Source of the DNA: Pedobacter duraquae
Lineage (GTDB): Bacteria > Bacteroidota > Bacteroidia > Sphingobacteriales > Sphingobacteriaceae
DNA length: 64,000 nt
Reading direction: 5' to 3'
Assembly: GCF_004362245.1 (NCBI RefSeq)
Contig: NZ_SNWM01000002.1
Span: 496,001-560,000 of the forward strand
In this document: in pieces, positions 36,954 through 47,351 of the stretch
Layout: every line of letters begins with the position of its first letter
How positions within the stretch are numbered: position 1 is the first letter of the stretch
Translations under genes and position numbers: made by a program
The notes under the pieces: model-generated
What the model was told of the DNA's origin: nothing
Seen by the model: the letters and a program-made list of their open reading frames with translations, nothing else
Databases searched by the model: none

Positions 36954-38234
36954 TTATCGTTTTAACAGTTTAACTCCAATACCACAATTTAAACATTTTT
37001 TCTGACTACAATAGTATTTATTTAATTCAAGGATCGCCTGACTGTCAAATGCATTTTCAATCTTGATCCCGTTTTCGGCATAGCTGTCCACCAAATGGTT
37101 CCGTTCGGCTGCAATCTCCTCCAGAAAGGAAATCGCCCGGTCTTTATATTCCTGGTTCGCTGTATGCTTCCCGTAACTATAAAGCACAATACAAAAAGCA
37201 TTAATCAAAATACTGTTAACGGAAGAAATCCCCATATGCGTATGTGCACCGGCACTTACTTTTTTGAACGTATAGTGGTGATCCCAGTAAGATGCTGTGC
37301 TCAGCTGCTCAAAAAAATGATGCAGTTCATGTAACTCCCTGCAATGCATCAGTTCTGCAAAAAGTACCGGAGTTCTCCACATTAGTGCCGCAAATTGAGC
37401 AAGCCTCACAGTAGGGAAACTAGCTGGCCGCATGCGTAAAAATTTCCAAAGTGATACATCAATCGGCACAAGTCGCCATTTTTTCCGCAGGTAATTATAT
37501 TCTTCCTGAAGTTGCTGGGGATAGATTTCTTCAAATGCTCCCGCTAAAAAACCTGCCTGCCCAAAAATCAAGGCATCTACCTGCAACGGATCCCGGTGGT
37601 GCTTAACCAGGATTGGATGTCGCAAAGAAGCGGCAAGCAACTCAAAGGGAACGGTATTAGTCTTGAATCCAAAACTTCTGGCCAGGCAATGATAAAGTGC
37701 TGCTTCCCAATCGCCCTGTAAATGCTTAACTTGCTGTAATAGTTCATCTGATTTGCGTTCCAGCCGGTCTGCCAGCACTCTGCTGAGCATCCAGCTTACG
37801 GTTAGTGGATCTACATGCGTAACCTGTGCTGCGCACGGAAAAACTGTCCGCTCATTAATCAGTTGCTGATACTGTTGCAGATAGCGTACGTCGAAAATTT
37901 CCTTGATTTCAAACGCCGGAATCAGCGTCTGGTTTCCCCGGTAAATAGCCCGGTCATGCGCATAGACCACATGCAATACTACAGAATCATAACTTTTATC
38001 CAGCTCATGATTATGTAAAAACCAGTCTGATGCATTTACGTGAATCTCTACATTCCCAACCCATCGCACACCGCCTATCTCCAGCGTCGCCTGCATAAAG
38101 TCTGGCCCCGCGTGGGTATTCAGCCAGCCAGGATGGATAACCCGTAACCGTTCTCCATCAACGCAGTATAACGGCTGTGCGGTAAACAGCCTGAATTGCC
38201 AGAGAAAACTTAAAAAGTTTTCGTTTATTGCCAT
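36954..38234 (-). CDS. DUF2851 family protein
   Basis: 426 aa, cytoplasmic by sequence. The DUF2851 pattern is visible: NENFLSFLWQFRLF near the start, VIHPGWLNTHAGPDFMQATL, WVGNVEIHVNASDWFLH and a C-terminal cysteine group (YCSQKKCLNCGIG). The conserved GPDF and E-x-H residues resemble nuclease-type folds, but no function is established. The pspC gene follows after 1 bp. Confidence 0.85.
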   Translation of the reverse strand: MAINENFLSFLWQFRLFTAQPLYCVDGERLRVIHPGWLNTHAGPDFMQATLEIGGVRWVGNVEIHVNASDWFLHNHELDKSYDSVVLHVVYAHDRAIYRGNQTLIPAFEIKEIFDVRYLQQYQQLINERTVFPCAAQVTHVDPLTVSWMLSRVLADRLERKSDELLQQVKHLQGDWEAALYHCLARSFGFKTNTVPFELLAASLRHPILVKHHRDPLQVDALIFGQAGFLAGAFEEIYPQQLQEEYNYLRKKWRLVPIDVSLWKFLRMRPASFPTVRLAQFAALMWRTPVLFAELMHCRELHELHHFFEQLSTASYWDHHYTFKKVSAGAHTHMGISSVNSILINAFCIVLYSYGKHTANQEYKDRAISFLEEIAAERNHLVDSYAENGIKIENAFDSQAILELNKYYCSQKKCLNCGIGVKLLKR

Positions 38235-38271
38235 TGGTAAAATTAGTTCGGCTGAACCAATTTTTACATAT

Positions 38272-39174
38272 TTATTTTACGGCTGCGCGATTGTAATTCG
38301 TCATAAATACGCCTGCGATGATTAGAAAGGCCGCAATAAAGGTATCGATCGTAACTACCTCATCAAGAATTAACCAACCCAGCAATATCGCAATGATTGT
38401 ATTGACGTAATTCAATACTGAAGCCTGAACAGCTGTCACCCTTTTTAAAGCATAGTGGTAACAGAAAAAGGCGAGTACTGAGCCGAAGACACCTAGATAT
38501 ACTACGGCACCGAGACTTGACAGGCGCCAGGTGGACGGACTGGTGTCTCCAGAAAATATCATGGCCAGGATAAACTGCACAACTGCGGAAAAAGCGAACT
38601 GGTAAAATAAATCGAGAAAGATGTTCGGTGACTTATGCGTATGTTTTTTGATATAGATTGTTCCTGCAGACCAGCCACACACAGCCACAAACATGATCAA
38701 GATACCATGTTTGTAAGCGGGAATGAGGAAATCCTGCAGGCCATCTCTAAAAATGAATATTACGCCCAGCAGTCCCAGAACTACTCCGATAATACCCTTA
38801 AGGGAGGGTTTTTGTGTTCCAAAAACCAAGCCACCAACAAAAACAAGTAATGGTGATAATGAGCTTAGCAGCGATGCCAATCCGCTTGAGATATTTTTCT
38901 CTGCAACGGTAGTAAGCCCGTTGGCTATCACAATCATCAACATAGACAGGATAACTTGTCGCCCAAAATGCGACCAGCCTATCCATTTCAACTCTTTGTT
39001 TTTTAAGAGATAGATCAACAGGATTACTGATGCCAACGTTTGCCGCATGGTGGTAACGAACCAGGGCGGTATAGTCTGCACAGCTACCCGAATTCCCAAA
39101 TATGTAGTCCCCCAGATGATCGCTACGCCTAATAGGGCCAGGATCAACCTGATATCGGGCTTTTTAGCGGTCAT
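38272..39174 (-). CDS. EamA/DMT-family transporter
   Basis: 300 aa with ten predicted membrane helices in two five-helix EamA repeats. The first repeat begins [18 protein letters not shown] and the second includes [22 protein letters not shown]. Such proteins export metabolites or amino acids; the substrate cannot be read from sequence. Its start overlaps the pyrF stop by 4 bp, so the two genes are cotranscribed. Confidence 0.87.
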   Translation of the reverse strand: MTAKKPDIRLILALLGVAIIWGTTYLGIRVAVQTIPPWFVTTMRQTLASVILLIYLLKNKELKWIGWSHFGRQVILSMLMIVIANGLTTVAEKNISSGLASLLSSLSPLLVFVGGLVFGTQKPSLKGIIGVVLGLLGVIFIFRDGLQDFLIPAYKHGILIMFVAVCGWSAGTIYIKKHTHKSPNIFLDLFYQFAFSAVVQFILAMIFSGDTSPSTWRLSSLGAVVYLGVFGSVLAFFCYHYALKRVTAVQASVLNYVNTIIAILLGWLILDEVVTIDTFIAAFLIIAGVFMTNYNRAAVK

Positions 39175-40001
39175 ATTAGTTCTGCACTGAGGAGGATCTG
39201 TTCCATTTCCTGCTGGAGCTTTAATGCTTCCTCCCTTGCGCGTTCGGCAAAGTCTTCTCCCTTGCCGGCGTAAATAATTCCTCTGGATGAGTTAACAAGT
39301 AATCCGCAGCTATCATTAAGTCCGTATTCGCATACGTCGGCTAAACTTCCGCCCTGAGCACCAACACCGGGAACCAACAAAAAATGATCTGGAGCAAGCT
39401 TACGCACTTGTTTAAATTCTTCTGCCCGTGTAGCGCCAACAACGTACATCAGCTGATCGGCAGTAGCCCAGCCTGAAGAAGTATTGATAACGGTTTCATA
39501 TAATTTTTGACCGCCAGTTTCCAGAACCTGAAAATCCTTATGCCCGCTGTTTGAGGTCAACGCCAATAGGATCACCCATTTATCCTTATAGTTTAAGAAT
39601 GGGCCTACGGAATCTTCACCCATGTAAGGTGCTACAGTAACAGCGTCGAAGCCCATCTCCGACTTCTCCCTATTAAAAAAGGTCTCCGCATACATAGCCG
39701 AAGTATTCCCAATATCACCGCGCTTAGCATCGGCAATGGTAAAAATATTTTCAGGAATGTACTTCCAGGTTTCAGTCAGGGTTCTCCAACCTTTCCAACC
39801 CATACTTTCGTAAAATGCTGTGTTAGGTTTGTAGGCTACGCAAAGATCTTTTGTAGCATCAATCAGCTGTTTGTTGAACTCAAGAATCGGATCTTCGTAC
39901 TTTAACAAGTGTTTAGGGATATTTTCCATTACCGGATCTAAACCGACACACAGGAAAGATTTTTTTTCCTGGATCTGCGCAAATAGTTCTCTTTTGTTCA
40001 T
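39171..40001 (-). CDS. pyrF: Orotidine 5'-phosphate decarboxylase, type 2
   Basis: 276 aa. Decarboxylates OMP to UMP, the last step of pyrimidine synthesis. The catalytic group is [19 protein letters not shown] (Asp-Lys-Asp network). FLCVGLDP at the start and [11 protein letters not shown] near the C-terminus are characteristic of the longer type 2 enzymes. The EamA gene follows with a 4-bp overlap. The 334-bp region upstream is shared with divergent rho. Confidence 0.95.
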   Translation of the reverse strand: MNKRELFAQIQEKKSFLCVGLDPVMENIPKHLLKYEDPILEFNKQLIDATKDLCVAYKPNTAFYESMGWKGWRTLTETWKYIPENIFTIADAKRGDIGNTSAMYAETFFNREKSEMGFDAVTVAPYMGEDSVGPFLNYKDKWVILLALTSNSGHKDFQVLETGGQKLYETVINTSSGWATADQLMYVVGATRAEEFKQVRKLAPDHFLLVPGVGAQGGSLADVCEYGLNDSCGLLVNSSRGIIYAGKGEDFAERAREEALKLQQEMEQILLSAELI

Positions 40002-40335
40002 CAGACGTGATTTGTGTGCAAATATGACAAAATTTAAAACCTTTTGACACGCTTTTTTGTAATTGCTATTGTAAATTCTTTACAATAATTTCTATATTTT
40101 TTTGGAGATTAGTTTACAAATACATACAATTGCAATATAAATTCTTTTTTGTTCTTCTGAACAGTCAAAAAATCTCATTTAAATTAGTTCTACTACATTC
40201 TAAAACCGCATTCTTTGCTTCGTTCATTTGAAACCTTTTTCGGTATATACTCAAAAAAATTTATGTTACATCAACTATAGCATAGCTGCTATCCTATGAC
40301 AAATACTTACATCAACATTTCTCTACACCTATATA
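40002..40335. promoter_or_regulatory. pyrF-rho divergent intergenic region with palindrome and hairpin
   Basis: 334 bp, very AT-rich. A perfect palindrome occupies 40067-40087: arms of nine bases (TATTGTAAA and TTTACAATA) around TTC. A small hairpin (ATAGCA, loop TAGC, TGCTAT) lies at 40277-40292 in what is probably the rho leader. The rho gene is autoregulated by attenuation in other bacteria, so a structured leader is not surprising. No gene seen. Confidence 0.45.
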
Positions 40336-42240
40336 ATGTTTAATAAAACAGAATTAAATGAAAAGCTTACAGCAGAACTGCGCGAGCTAGCCAAGTCCCA
40401 TGGCATCCTTAACGCCGATGATCTACGAAAGGCAGAACTGGTAGAAATCATTGCTCAGATTAAAGAAAAAGAAAGTCCGGTTGAATCTACCGAAGAAGTG
40501 AAAACCCCTAAAGCTAAAATAGCTAAAGCAGGTTCGGCAGACAAACCGGTAAGAAAACGGACCAGAATCCCTGCAAAGGATGATCCTGACACCCCTAAAC
40601 CTACGTTCAACAGAGGTTCTCTGTTCGATGTAGATAGCCAGTCACAACCCTTCGCCCCTGAATTCACGGCACAACGGGAAACTCCCGCAGTTACTGAACC
40701 TGAAGTTGCCGAAGTAGCTCCACGTAAACAGGCTGCTGAACGTGCTCCACGTGCAGCGCGCCAGGAAGTAGCGGAACCTGTTGCTGCTGCAACGGATGAA
40801 AATACTTCAACGGAAACGCCAACGGAAACAGCTACTGAAGCACGACCGGAAAAAACTGAGCGTAATGATCGCACAGACCGTGGAGAGCGTGGAGAGCGTT
40901 CAGAACGCACTGATCGCCCTGCCCGTCAGGAACGTCCGAGAAAAGAAGTTGCTGCTACCACTGCTCCTGCTGAGCCCCAGCTTCCTACTGCTGCCGATAT
41001 TGAGGCACGCAAAATGAGACCGGCCAGGGAAGATAACAACAGACAAAAAACGCAACAGCAAGGCCAGAATGTTCCCGGCAACAACAACCATAAACAAAAC
41101 GAAAACAGTTACTCAAATCTGGATTTCGACAATACCATCACAAACGAGGGTGTTCTTGAAATTATGCCCGATGGCTACGGATTCCTAAGATCTGCAGATT
41201 ACAACTACCTGTCTTCTCCTGATGATATCTATGTTTCTCAGTCACAGATCAAACTTTTTGGTCTAAAAACCGGAGATACTGTGAAAGGAAGCATCCGCCC
41301 TCCAAAAGAAGGCGAGAAATATTTCCCGCTGGTACGCGTAGAGTCCATCAACGGACGCCTGCCTGCTGATGTTAGAGATAGAATTCCTTTCGATTACCTT
41401 ACACCGTTGTTTCCTACGGAACGCTTAAACCTGTTCACAGAAACAAATAACTATTCTACACGGATTATTGACCTCTTTACTCCTATAGGTAAAGGACAGC
41501 GTGGTCTTATCGTAGCTCAGCCTAAAACGGGTAAAACGAATTTACTAAAAGAGGTTGCCAATGCAATCGCTAAAAACCATCCTGAGGTATATCTGATCAT
41601 TCTTTTGATTGATGAGCGTCCTGAGGAGGTTACAGATATGGCCAGAAGTGTGCGTGCCGAAGTAATTGCATCAACTTTTGATGAGCCTGCTGAACGTCAC
41701 GTAAAAATTGCCAATATCGTATTGGAAAAAGCTAAACGCCTGGTAGAATGTGGTCATGATGTGGTAATCCTCCTGGATTCTATCACCAGACTTGCACGCG
41801 CCTATAATACTACAGCTCCTGCCTCGGGTAAAATCTTATCTGGTGGTGTGGATGCAAATGCTTTACACAAACCTAAACGCTTCTTCGGAGCAGCAAGAAA
41901 TATCGAACGTGGTGGTTCATTAACCATCCTCGCTACAGCATTAACGGACACTGGTTCTAAAATGGACGAGGTGATCTTTGAAGAATTCAAGGGTACTGGT
42001 AACATGGAACTTCAGTTGGATCGTAAACTGTCTAACAAACGTATCTTCCCTGCTATTGATATCACCGCTTCAAGCACAAGAAGAGATGATCTGTTACATG
42101 ATAGAGATACGCTCCAACGTGTGTGGATCCTTAGAAATCACCTGGCAGATATGAATGCTCAGGAAGCTATGGAATTTGTTCAGGCGCAGATCAAGAACAC
42201 CAAGTCAAACGAGGAATTCCTGATTTCTATGAACAGCTAA
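40336..42240 (+). CDS. rho: Transcription termination factor Rho, extended Bacteroidota form
   Basis: 634 aa against about 420 in E. coli. A Rho N-terminal helical domain (1-45, [14 protein letters not shown]) is followed by about 220 residues of low-complexity sequence rich in Glu, Ala, Thr, Arg and Asn. Then come the RNA-binding cold-shock-like domain (about 265-340, [15 protein letters not shown]) and the ATPase: Walker [10 protein letters not shown], Walker [17 protein letters not shown] and [20 protein letters not shown]. It is a hexameric RNA helicase that ends transcription. The pssA gene follows after 6 bp. Confidence 0.96.
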   Translation: MFNKTELNEKLTAELRELAKSHGILNADDLRKAELVEIIAQIKEKESPVESTEEVKTPKAKIAKAGSADKPVRKRTRIPAKDDPDTPKPTFNRGSLFDVDSQSQPFAPEFTAQRETPAVTEPEVAEVAPRKQAAERAPRAARQEVAEPVAAATDENTSTETPTETATEARPEKTERNDRTDRGERGERSERTDRPARQERPRKEVAATTAPAEPQLPTAADIEARKMRPAREDNNRQKTQQQGQNVPGNNNHKQNENSYSNLDFDNTITNEGVLEIMPDGYGFLRSADYNYLSSPDDIYVSQSQIKLFGLKTGDTVKGSIRPPKEGEKYFPLVRVESINGRLPADVRDRIPFDYLTPLFPTERLNLFTETNNYSTRIIDLFTPIGKGQRGLIVAQPKTGKTNLLKEVANAIAKNHPEVYLIILLIDERPEEVTDMARSVRAEVIASTFDEPAERHVKIANIVLEKAKRLVECGHDVVILLDSITRLARAYNTTAPASGKILSGGVDANALHKPKRFFGAARNIERGGSLTILATALTDTGSKMDEVIFEEFKGTGNMELQLDRKLSNKRIFPAIDITASSTRRDDLLHDRDTLQRVWILRNHLADMNAQEAMEFVQAQIKNTKSNEEFLISMNS

Positions 42241-42246
42241 TTATTT

Positions 42247-42930
42247 ATGAAAAAACAAATCCCTAATGCACTAACATGCGCTAACCTGTTATCGGGCTGT
42301 ATAGGGGTTGTTTTTGCTTTTCAAGGCCAACTTGACCTTGCAGCGTATGCGGTACTCATTTCGGGTATTTTCGATTTCTTCGACGGATTCTCTGCAAGGT
42401 TATTGAATGTCAAATCCCCGATGGGAAAAGAGCTGGACTCCCTTGCCGACATGGTAAGTTTCGGTTTCCTGCCTGGTGTCGTGATGTTTAAATTACTCGA
42501 CATGAGTGATTTCACCTCGCCTTACCTCCCTTTTATCGGCTTCCTGATCACGATATTTTCGGCCCTGAGGTTAGCCAAATTCAACATCGATGAACGCCAG
42601 ACTGAAGATTTTATTGGACTCAATACGCCAATGAATACTTTGTTTATCGTGTCTTTGCCTTTTATACAAAAAGATTATCCTGCTTTGATCAACTCAACCC
42701 TGCTCCTGGTATCAATCACGGTATTGATGTGCTGGCTGCTGGTAAGTGAGATTAGAATTTTCTCACTGAAATTCGGCTCCATGAAATGGGCGGAGAATAA
42801 AACGAAATTTATATTCCTGATCGCTTCTGCAATATTGATTGCAGTATTGAAATTTGCAGCAATACCTTTTGTGCTGATCCTTTACATCAGCACCTCAATC
42901 CTGCATTTCAGGAAGAATAGTAGTCTATAA
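42247..42930 (+). CDS. pssA: CDP-diacylglycerol-serine O-phosphatidyltransferase
   Basis: 227 aa, about seven membrane helices. The CDP-alcohol phosphotransferase signature D-G-x2-A-R-x8-G-x3-D-x3-D is fully present in DGFSARLLNVKSPMGKELDS plus the following LAD. It makes phosphatidylserine, precursor of phosphatidylethanolamine. It lies 6 bp after rho and its end overlaps the convergent Hpt gene by 6 bp. Confidence 0.92.
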   Translation: MKKQIPNALTCANLLSGCIGVVFAFQGQLDLAAYAVLISGIFDFFDGFSARLLNVKSPMGKELDSLADMVSFGFLPGVVMFKLLDMSDFTSPYLPFIGFLITIFSALRLAKFNIDERQTEDFIGLNTPMNTLFIVSLPFIQKDYPALINSTLLLVSITVLMCWLLVSEIRIFSLKFGSMKWAENKTKFIFLIASAILIAVLKFAAIPFVLILYISTSILHFRKNSSL

Positions 42931-43302
42931 TTGTTTTTCCAGATCAGCCTTAGCTGCGTCAAGCTGTGCATAAAGCACTTTGGTAAATTCAGTTAACTCT
43001 TTAAAAGCGGTAGCCAATTCTTCAACATCATTCAGATCACGTGCATTATGTTCCATCATTTGCATGTGGTCTTTTGCATCCTCCCGCCCAACATAAGCAA
43101 AGGTTGGTTTTATCTTATGCGCAAAACTGGAAACCTTCGCCCAGTTTCTTTCAAATAACGCCTGCTCAAGATCATCAATATACAAAGGCGTTTGCTGCTT
43201 GAACATATCAATCATCTCGATCATAAACTCTATACTGTTGCCAGACATGTCCCTTAGATAGGTTAAATCCAGCGGAGTTAAGTTTCTTTCTTTATCGATC
43301 AT
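42925..43302 (-). CDS. Hpt-domain histidine phosphotransfer protein
   Basis: 125 aa made of a single four-helix Hpt domain. The phosphate-accepting histidine is H62 in SSFAHKIKPTFAYVG. Hpt proteins pass phosphoryl groups between hybrid kinases and response regulators. No kinase or regulator is adjacent; folK lies 17 bp upstream on the same strand. The gene ends inside the last codons of pssA on the other strand. Confidence 0.88.
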   Translation of the reverse strand: MIDKERNLTPLDLTYLRDMSGNSIEFMIEMIDMFKQQTPLYIDDLEQALFERNWAKVSSFAHKIKPTFAYVGREDAKDHMQMMEHNARDLNDVEELATAFKELTEFTKVLYAQLDAAKADLEKQL

Positions 43303-43319
43303 AAAACAAAATTAGCTAT

Positions 43320-43814
43320 TTATATTTTCCAAACTGCCAGATTATCTTCTAAATCTACTAATAATTCCTGAACAGTTTTATGCAACTGGGGATGAAAGGC
43401 CACTGCTGCAATTTCACTTAAAGGTTCGAGCACAAAACGCCGGTGCTGCATCTCCGGATGGGGTACCTGCAATTTATTCGGAATACTTATTATTTCATCG
43501 CTATACAGAATTACATCGATATCAATAATCCGGGACCCCCAGCGTTCTTCTCGTACTCTCCCCATCTGCAGTTCTATAGCCAGCACTTCATCAAGAACCT
43601 CCTCAGCAGTAAATGCTGTCGCCACGCAAATAGCAACATTCAGAAAACCAGGCTGATCTGTCTTCCCCCAGGCCGCAGTTTCGTAAATTGATGAGACAGC
43701 CTCCAATTCCCCAACTCGCAGGCCAATATGCCGGATGGCCTCGGCAAGTAAAGCTGCCCGATCCCCCATGTTGCTACCAAGTAACAAATACACCAGTTTT
43801 GTATCCAATTCCAT
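43320..43814 (-). CDS. folK: 2-amino-4-hydroxy-6-hydroxymethyldihydropteridine diphosphokinase
   Basis: 164 aa. Pyrophosphorylates hydroxymethyl-dihydropterin in folate synthesis. Signatures: VYLLLGSNMGDRAALL, ETAAWGKTDQPGFLNVA, and RWGSRIIDIDVILY with the two metal-binding aspartates, then VPHPEMQHRRFVLEPL. Full length. It is divergent from sppA (53 bp gap) and followed by the Hpt gene. Confidence 0.96.
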   Translation of the reverse strand: MELDTKLVYLLLGSNMGDRAALLAEAIRHIGLRVGELEAVSSIYETAAWGKTDQPGFLNVAICVATAFTAEEVLDEVLAIELQMGRVREERWGSRIIDIDVILYSDEIISIPNKLQVPHPEMQHRRFVLEPLSEIAAVAFHPQLHKTVQELLVDLEDNLAVWKI

Positions 43815-43867
43815 ATCTATAGCACAGCCGAATTCATATATTTACAAATTAAACACTAAACCTTCAC

Positions 43868-45637
43868 ATGAGAGAATTTTTTAAATATGTTTTTGCCACA
43901 GTAGTCGGAGTGATCCTCTCTGTATTTGTCATCTTTGTACTCTGCCTGGCACTGCTCATCGGCCTCGTTTCCTCACTCAGTGAAGATAAAAAAGTAGAAA
44001 TTGCTTCCAACTCTATCCTTTTCCTGAATCTTGATCAGACTATCCTGGAGCGCACGCCCATCAAAAGGTTTGAAAACCTGCCGATCATCGGCTCACGCGA
44101 TACCAAGACTATCGGTTTTACGGATGTGATCAAATCGCTAAAACGTGCTAAAACTGACGATAGAATTACCTGTATCTACATCAACGTTACGGCTCCTACC
44201 GCAGGCAAAGCAACGTTAAAGGAAATCCGCGACGCCCTGATTGATTTTAAAAAAAGCAAAAAACCAATCATAGCCTATAGCGAAGTATATACTCAGGATG
44301 CTTATTATCTGGCTTCGGTAGCAGATAAGGTGTACCTCAACCCTGAGGGCGACCTGGAGTTTAAGGGCTTCAGCTCTGAACTTACCTTTTTTAAGGGTGC
44401 TATGGAAAAGCTGGGCGTAGAAGCACAGATCATCCGCGTAGGTAATTACAAAAGCGCTGTTGAACCCTTTATTACGGATAAGATGAGCGACTACAACCGC
44501 AAACAGGTAACAGCCTATGTTGGTGGCTTGTACGACACCTTTTTACAAGGTATCTCCGAGTCTAGAAAGATCAACAAAGACACATTGTTTAACTATGCCA
44601 ATGTCTATAAGATACAAAGTGCTAAAGATGCACTTACCTACAAGCTTATTGATGGTTTAAGGTATAAGGATGAGATCCTGGATGAGCTGAGAAAAATCAG
44701 CAGGGAATCTGGCAATGATCCATTAAATACTGTGTCTATAAACGACTATGCTGAAAGTACCCCTGCGGAAAGCTTTACGCAGAAAAATAAAATTGCTGTG
44801 ATCTTCGCCAATGGCGATATCGTTGGTGGCGAGGGTTCTGAATCTTCTATTGGATCTGAAAGAATCTCCCGTGCCATCCGCAAAGCAAGACTGGATACAT
44901 CAATCAAGGCTATTGTTCTGCGCATAAACTCTGGTGGTGGAAGTGCGCTGGCTTCGGATGTGATGTGGCGTGAGGTTGTCCTTGCTAAAAAAGTTAAGCC
45001 TGTAATTGCTTCTTTTGGCGATGTGGCCGCATCGGGTGGTTATTATATGGCCGTGGCTGCCGATTCAATCTTTGTGCAGCCTAATACTATCACTGGTTCT
45101 ATCGGTGTATTCGGCATTATCCCCAATTTTAAAAACCTGCTGAACAACAAATTGGGTATCACCTTTGATGGCGTAAAAACGGGTCAATATGCTGATATCA
45201 TGAGCACTACCCGACCATTAACACCTGCTGAACGTGTTATTGTGCAAACTGGTGTAAACCATGTGTACGACACCTTTTTAACGAGGGTTGCCGAAGGCAG
45301 GAAGAAAACTAAAGCGCAGATTGATGCCATCGCCGGCGGACATGTGTGGATTGGAACGGATGCGATCAAAATAGGTCTTGCCGACCGACTTGGTAGCTTC
45401 CAGGATGCCATTACTGCAGCTGGTAAAAAAGCAAAAATCAAAGAATACAGAGTAGTGGAATACCCTGAAAAAATTGATCCGCTAAATCAGTTCCTGACGG
45501 ATGCTAAAGACAATATCCGTGTATATTATGCTAAGCAGGAATTTGGCGAGAACTACATGATCTACGAACAGATGAAAAAAACGCTTGTCAATTCTGGTAT
45601 CCAGACACGCTTGCCTTACGAGATCAGTGTAAAATAA
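43868..45637 (+). CDS. sppA: Signal peptide peptidase SppA, 67K type
   Basis: 589 aa, the two-repeat long form. An N-terminal membrane anchor (about 8-35) is followed by two S49 peptidase repeats. The catalytic lysine is K195 in GNYKSAVEPF of the first repeat and the catalytic serine is S389 in AASGGYYMA of the second, matching the Lys209/Ser409 pair of E. coli. It degrades cleaved signal peptides in the membrane. The PolX-like gene follows after 16 bp. Confidence 0.94.
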   Translation: MREFFKYVFATVVGVILSVFVIFVLCLALLIGLVSSLSEDKKVEIASNSILFLNLDQTILERTPIKRFENLPIIGSRDTKTIGFTDVIKSLKRAKTDDRITCIYINVTAPTAGKATLKEIRDALIDFKKSKKPIIAYSEVYTQDAYYLASVADKVYLNPEGDLEFKGFSSELTFFKGAMEKLGVEAQIIRVGNYKSAVEPFITDKMSDYNRKQVTAYVGGLYDTFLQGISESRKINKDTLFNYANVYKIQSAKDALTYKLIDGLRYKDEILDELRKISRESGNDPLNTVSINDYAESTPAESFTQKNKIAVIFANGDIVGGEGSESSIGSERISRAIRKARLDTSIKAIVLRINSGGGSALASDVMWREVVLAKKVKPVIASFGDVAASGGYYMAVAADSIFVQPNTITGSIGVFGIIPNFKNLLNNKLGITFDGVKTGQYADIMSTTRPLTPAERVIVQTGVNHVYDTFLTRVAEGRKKTKAQIDAIAGGHVWIGTDAIKIGLADRLGSFQDAITAAGKKAKIKEYRVVEYPEKIDPLNQFLTDAKDNIRVYYAKQEFGENYMIYEQMKKTLVNSGIQTRLPYEISVK

Positions 45638-45653
45638 TTTACGACAATACTTC

Positions 45654-47351
45654 ATGGAAAATAAAGCCATAGCCCGCACCTTCCGTTTGCTGTCACAGCT
45701 CATGGAACTGCATAATGAGAATTCTTTTAAGATTAAATCTGTAGCAAATGCTGCTTTTAAAATAGATAAACTTCCCTTTGCCATCCAGACGAAAACGCTG
45801 GAAGAAATAGCAACCATTGATGGACTCGGCAAATCAATGTCGGCAAAAGTATGGGAACTATTGCAAACAGGTCAGATTCAGGATCTGGTAAATATCCTTG
45901 CCGAAACGCCTGACGGTATCGTAGAGATGCTGGGCATCAAAGGTATCGGCCCAAAAAAGATTGTCGTAATCTGGAAAGAGCTGGGAATAGAAAGTATCGG
46001 TGAGCTATACTATGCCTGCAATGAAAACAGACTGATTGAGGCAAAGGGCTTCGGATTAAAGACTCAGGAAGAGATTCGTAAGGTTATTGAATTTAAAATG
46101 GCCGCCCAGGGTAAGTTTCTTTACGCCCAGGTAGATCTGCTGGTGAGCACACTCCACTCGGAACTGCTCATTTGGCTTCAGGAGGTTGATTCAGAGGTAC
46201 AACTAGATGTCGCCGGTGCTTATAGGCGTCGCTGTGAGATTATCGAAGAAATTAATATTGTTGCTGGTGCTACAAACATCGGGTTGATCCAGGATCGCTT
46301 AAAGACTTTTGAACTAATTCCCTTTGAGCATACGGCTGATGATTTATACCATGGCATTAGTGCTTTTGGTTTAAATATCACCCTTCAGTTGGTTCCTGCT
46401 GCTGAATTTGTTATCGATTTTTTTAAGGCCACAGGAAATGAAGCGCACGTTACCGAGTTGCTCAAACTTGCCGGCAACGGACCGTTTTCGAGTGAAGCAG
46501 ACCTGTATCAAAAGGCAGGTCTTGCCTACATCGAACCTGAGCTGCGCGAAGCACTTAACGAAATTGAATTGGCCAAAGCAAATAAGCTTCCGGTACTGAT
46601 TGAGTATAAGGACTTGAAAGGTAGCCTGCACAACCACTCTACCTGGTCTGATGGCGTGCATACGCTGGAACAAATGGCCAGCTATTGTAAAAATGAGTTG
46701 CACCTGGAGTACTTTGGCATTTGCGACCACTCTAAGTCTGCATTTTATGCTAACGGATTGAATGAACAAAGGGTCTATGCGCAGCATCAGGAAATTGATG
46801 CGCTGAATATCAAAATGGCGCCATTCAAAATCCTGAAAGGAATAGAAAGTGATATCTTGTATGATGGCTCATTAGATTACCCGGATGAAATCCTAAAGAC
46901 TTTTGATTTTGTTGTAGCTTCGGTGCACAGCCAGTTACGCATGGATGAAGAAAAAGCTACATCCAGACTGATTAGAGCTATTGAAAATCCATACACAACT
47001 ATATTAGGGCACCCTACCGGCAGATTATTACTCAGCCGTAAAGGTTATCCCATAGATTATGCTAAAGTAATTGATGCCTGTGCAGCCAATAATGTGGTGA
47101 TAGAAATCAATGCGAATCCACTGCGACTGGACCTCGACTGGAGATGGCACCGTTACGCAATAGAAAAAGGAGTGATGCTCTCTATCAATCCGGATGCGCA
47201 CCGCACCGATGGATTTCATGATACGCATTATGGTGTCCTCACGGCCAGAAAAGGGGGCCTGGAAGCAGCAATGTGCCTCAACGCCCTATCGCTCGAAGCC
47301 ATTTCAAAAAAATTATCCATACCTTTGAAGCATGATCAGCAGTCTGTGTAA
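45654..47351 (+). CDS. polX: PolX-family protein, PHP exonuclease domain with probably inactive polymerase domain
   Basis: 565 aa. N-terminal helical and helix-hairpin-helix region (1-140, with LGIKGIGPKK), nucleotidyltransferase-type domain (about 160-310) and PHP domain (about 320-560) containing LHNHSTWSDG, HSQLRMD and NPDAHR. Active PolX enzymes have GSxRR followed by two metal aspartates (DxD). Here the motif reads GAYRRRCEIIEEINIV, so the aspartates become E199 and N201. Polymerase activity is therefore doubtful while the PHP 3'-5' exonuclease or phosphatase residues look intact. It overlaps the next gene by 20 bp. Confidence 0.88.
   Translation: MENKAIARTFRLLSQLMELHNENSFKIKSVANAAFKIDKLPFAIQTKTLEEIATIDGLGKSMSAKVWELLQTGQIQDLVNILAETPDGIVEMLGIKGIGPKKIVVIWKELGIESIGELYYACNENRLIEAKGFGLKTQEEIRKVIEFKMAAQGKFLYAQVDLLVSTLHSELLIWLQEVDSEVQLDVAGAYRRRCEIIEEINIVAGATNIGLIQDRLKTFELIPFEHTADDLYHGISAFGLNITLQLVPAAEFVIDFFKATGNEAHVTELLKLAGNGPFSSEADLYQKAGLAYIEPELREALNEIELAKANKLPVLIEYKDLKGSLHNHSTWSDGVHTLEQMASYCKNELHLEYFGICDHSKSAFYANGLNEQRVYAQHQEIDALNIKMAPFKILKGIESDILYDGSLDYPDEILKTFDFVVASVHSQLRMDEEKATSRLIRAIENPYTTILGHPTGRLLLSRKGYPIDYAKVIDACAANNVVIEINANPLRLDLDWRWHRYAIEKGVMLSINPDAHRTDGFHDTHYGVLTARKGGLEAAMCLNALSLEAISKKLSIPLKHDQQSV

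Noticed and set aside
40455..40910. 151-aa frame antisense to rho
   Set aside because: Arg/Ser/Val repeats come from the low-complexity Arg/Glu coding of the Rho insertion on the other strand.
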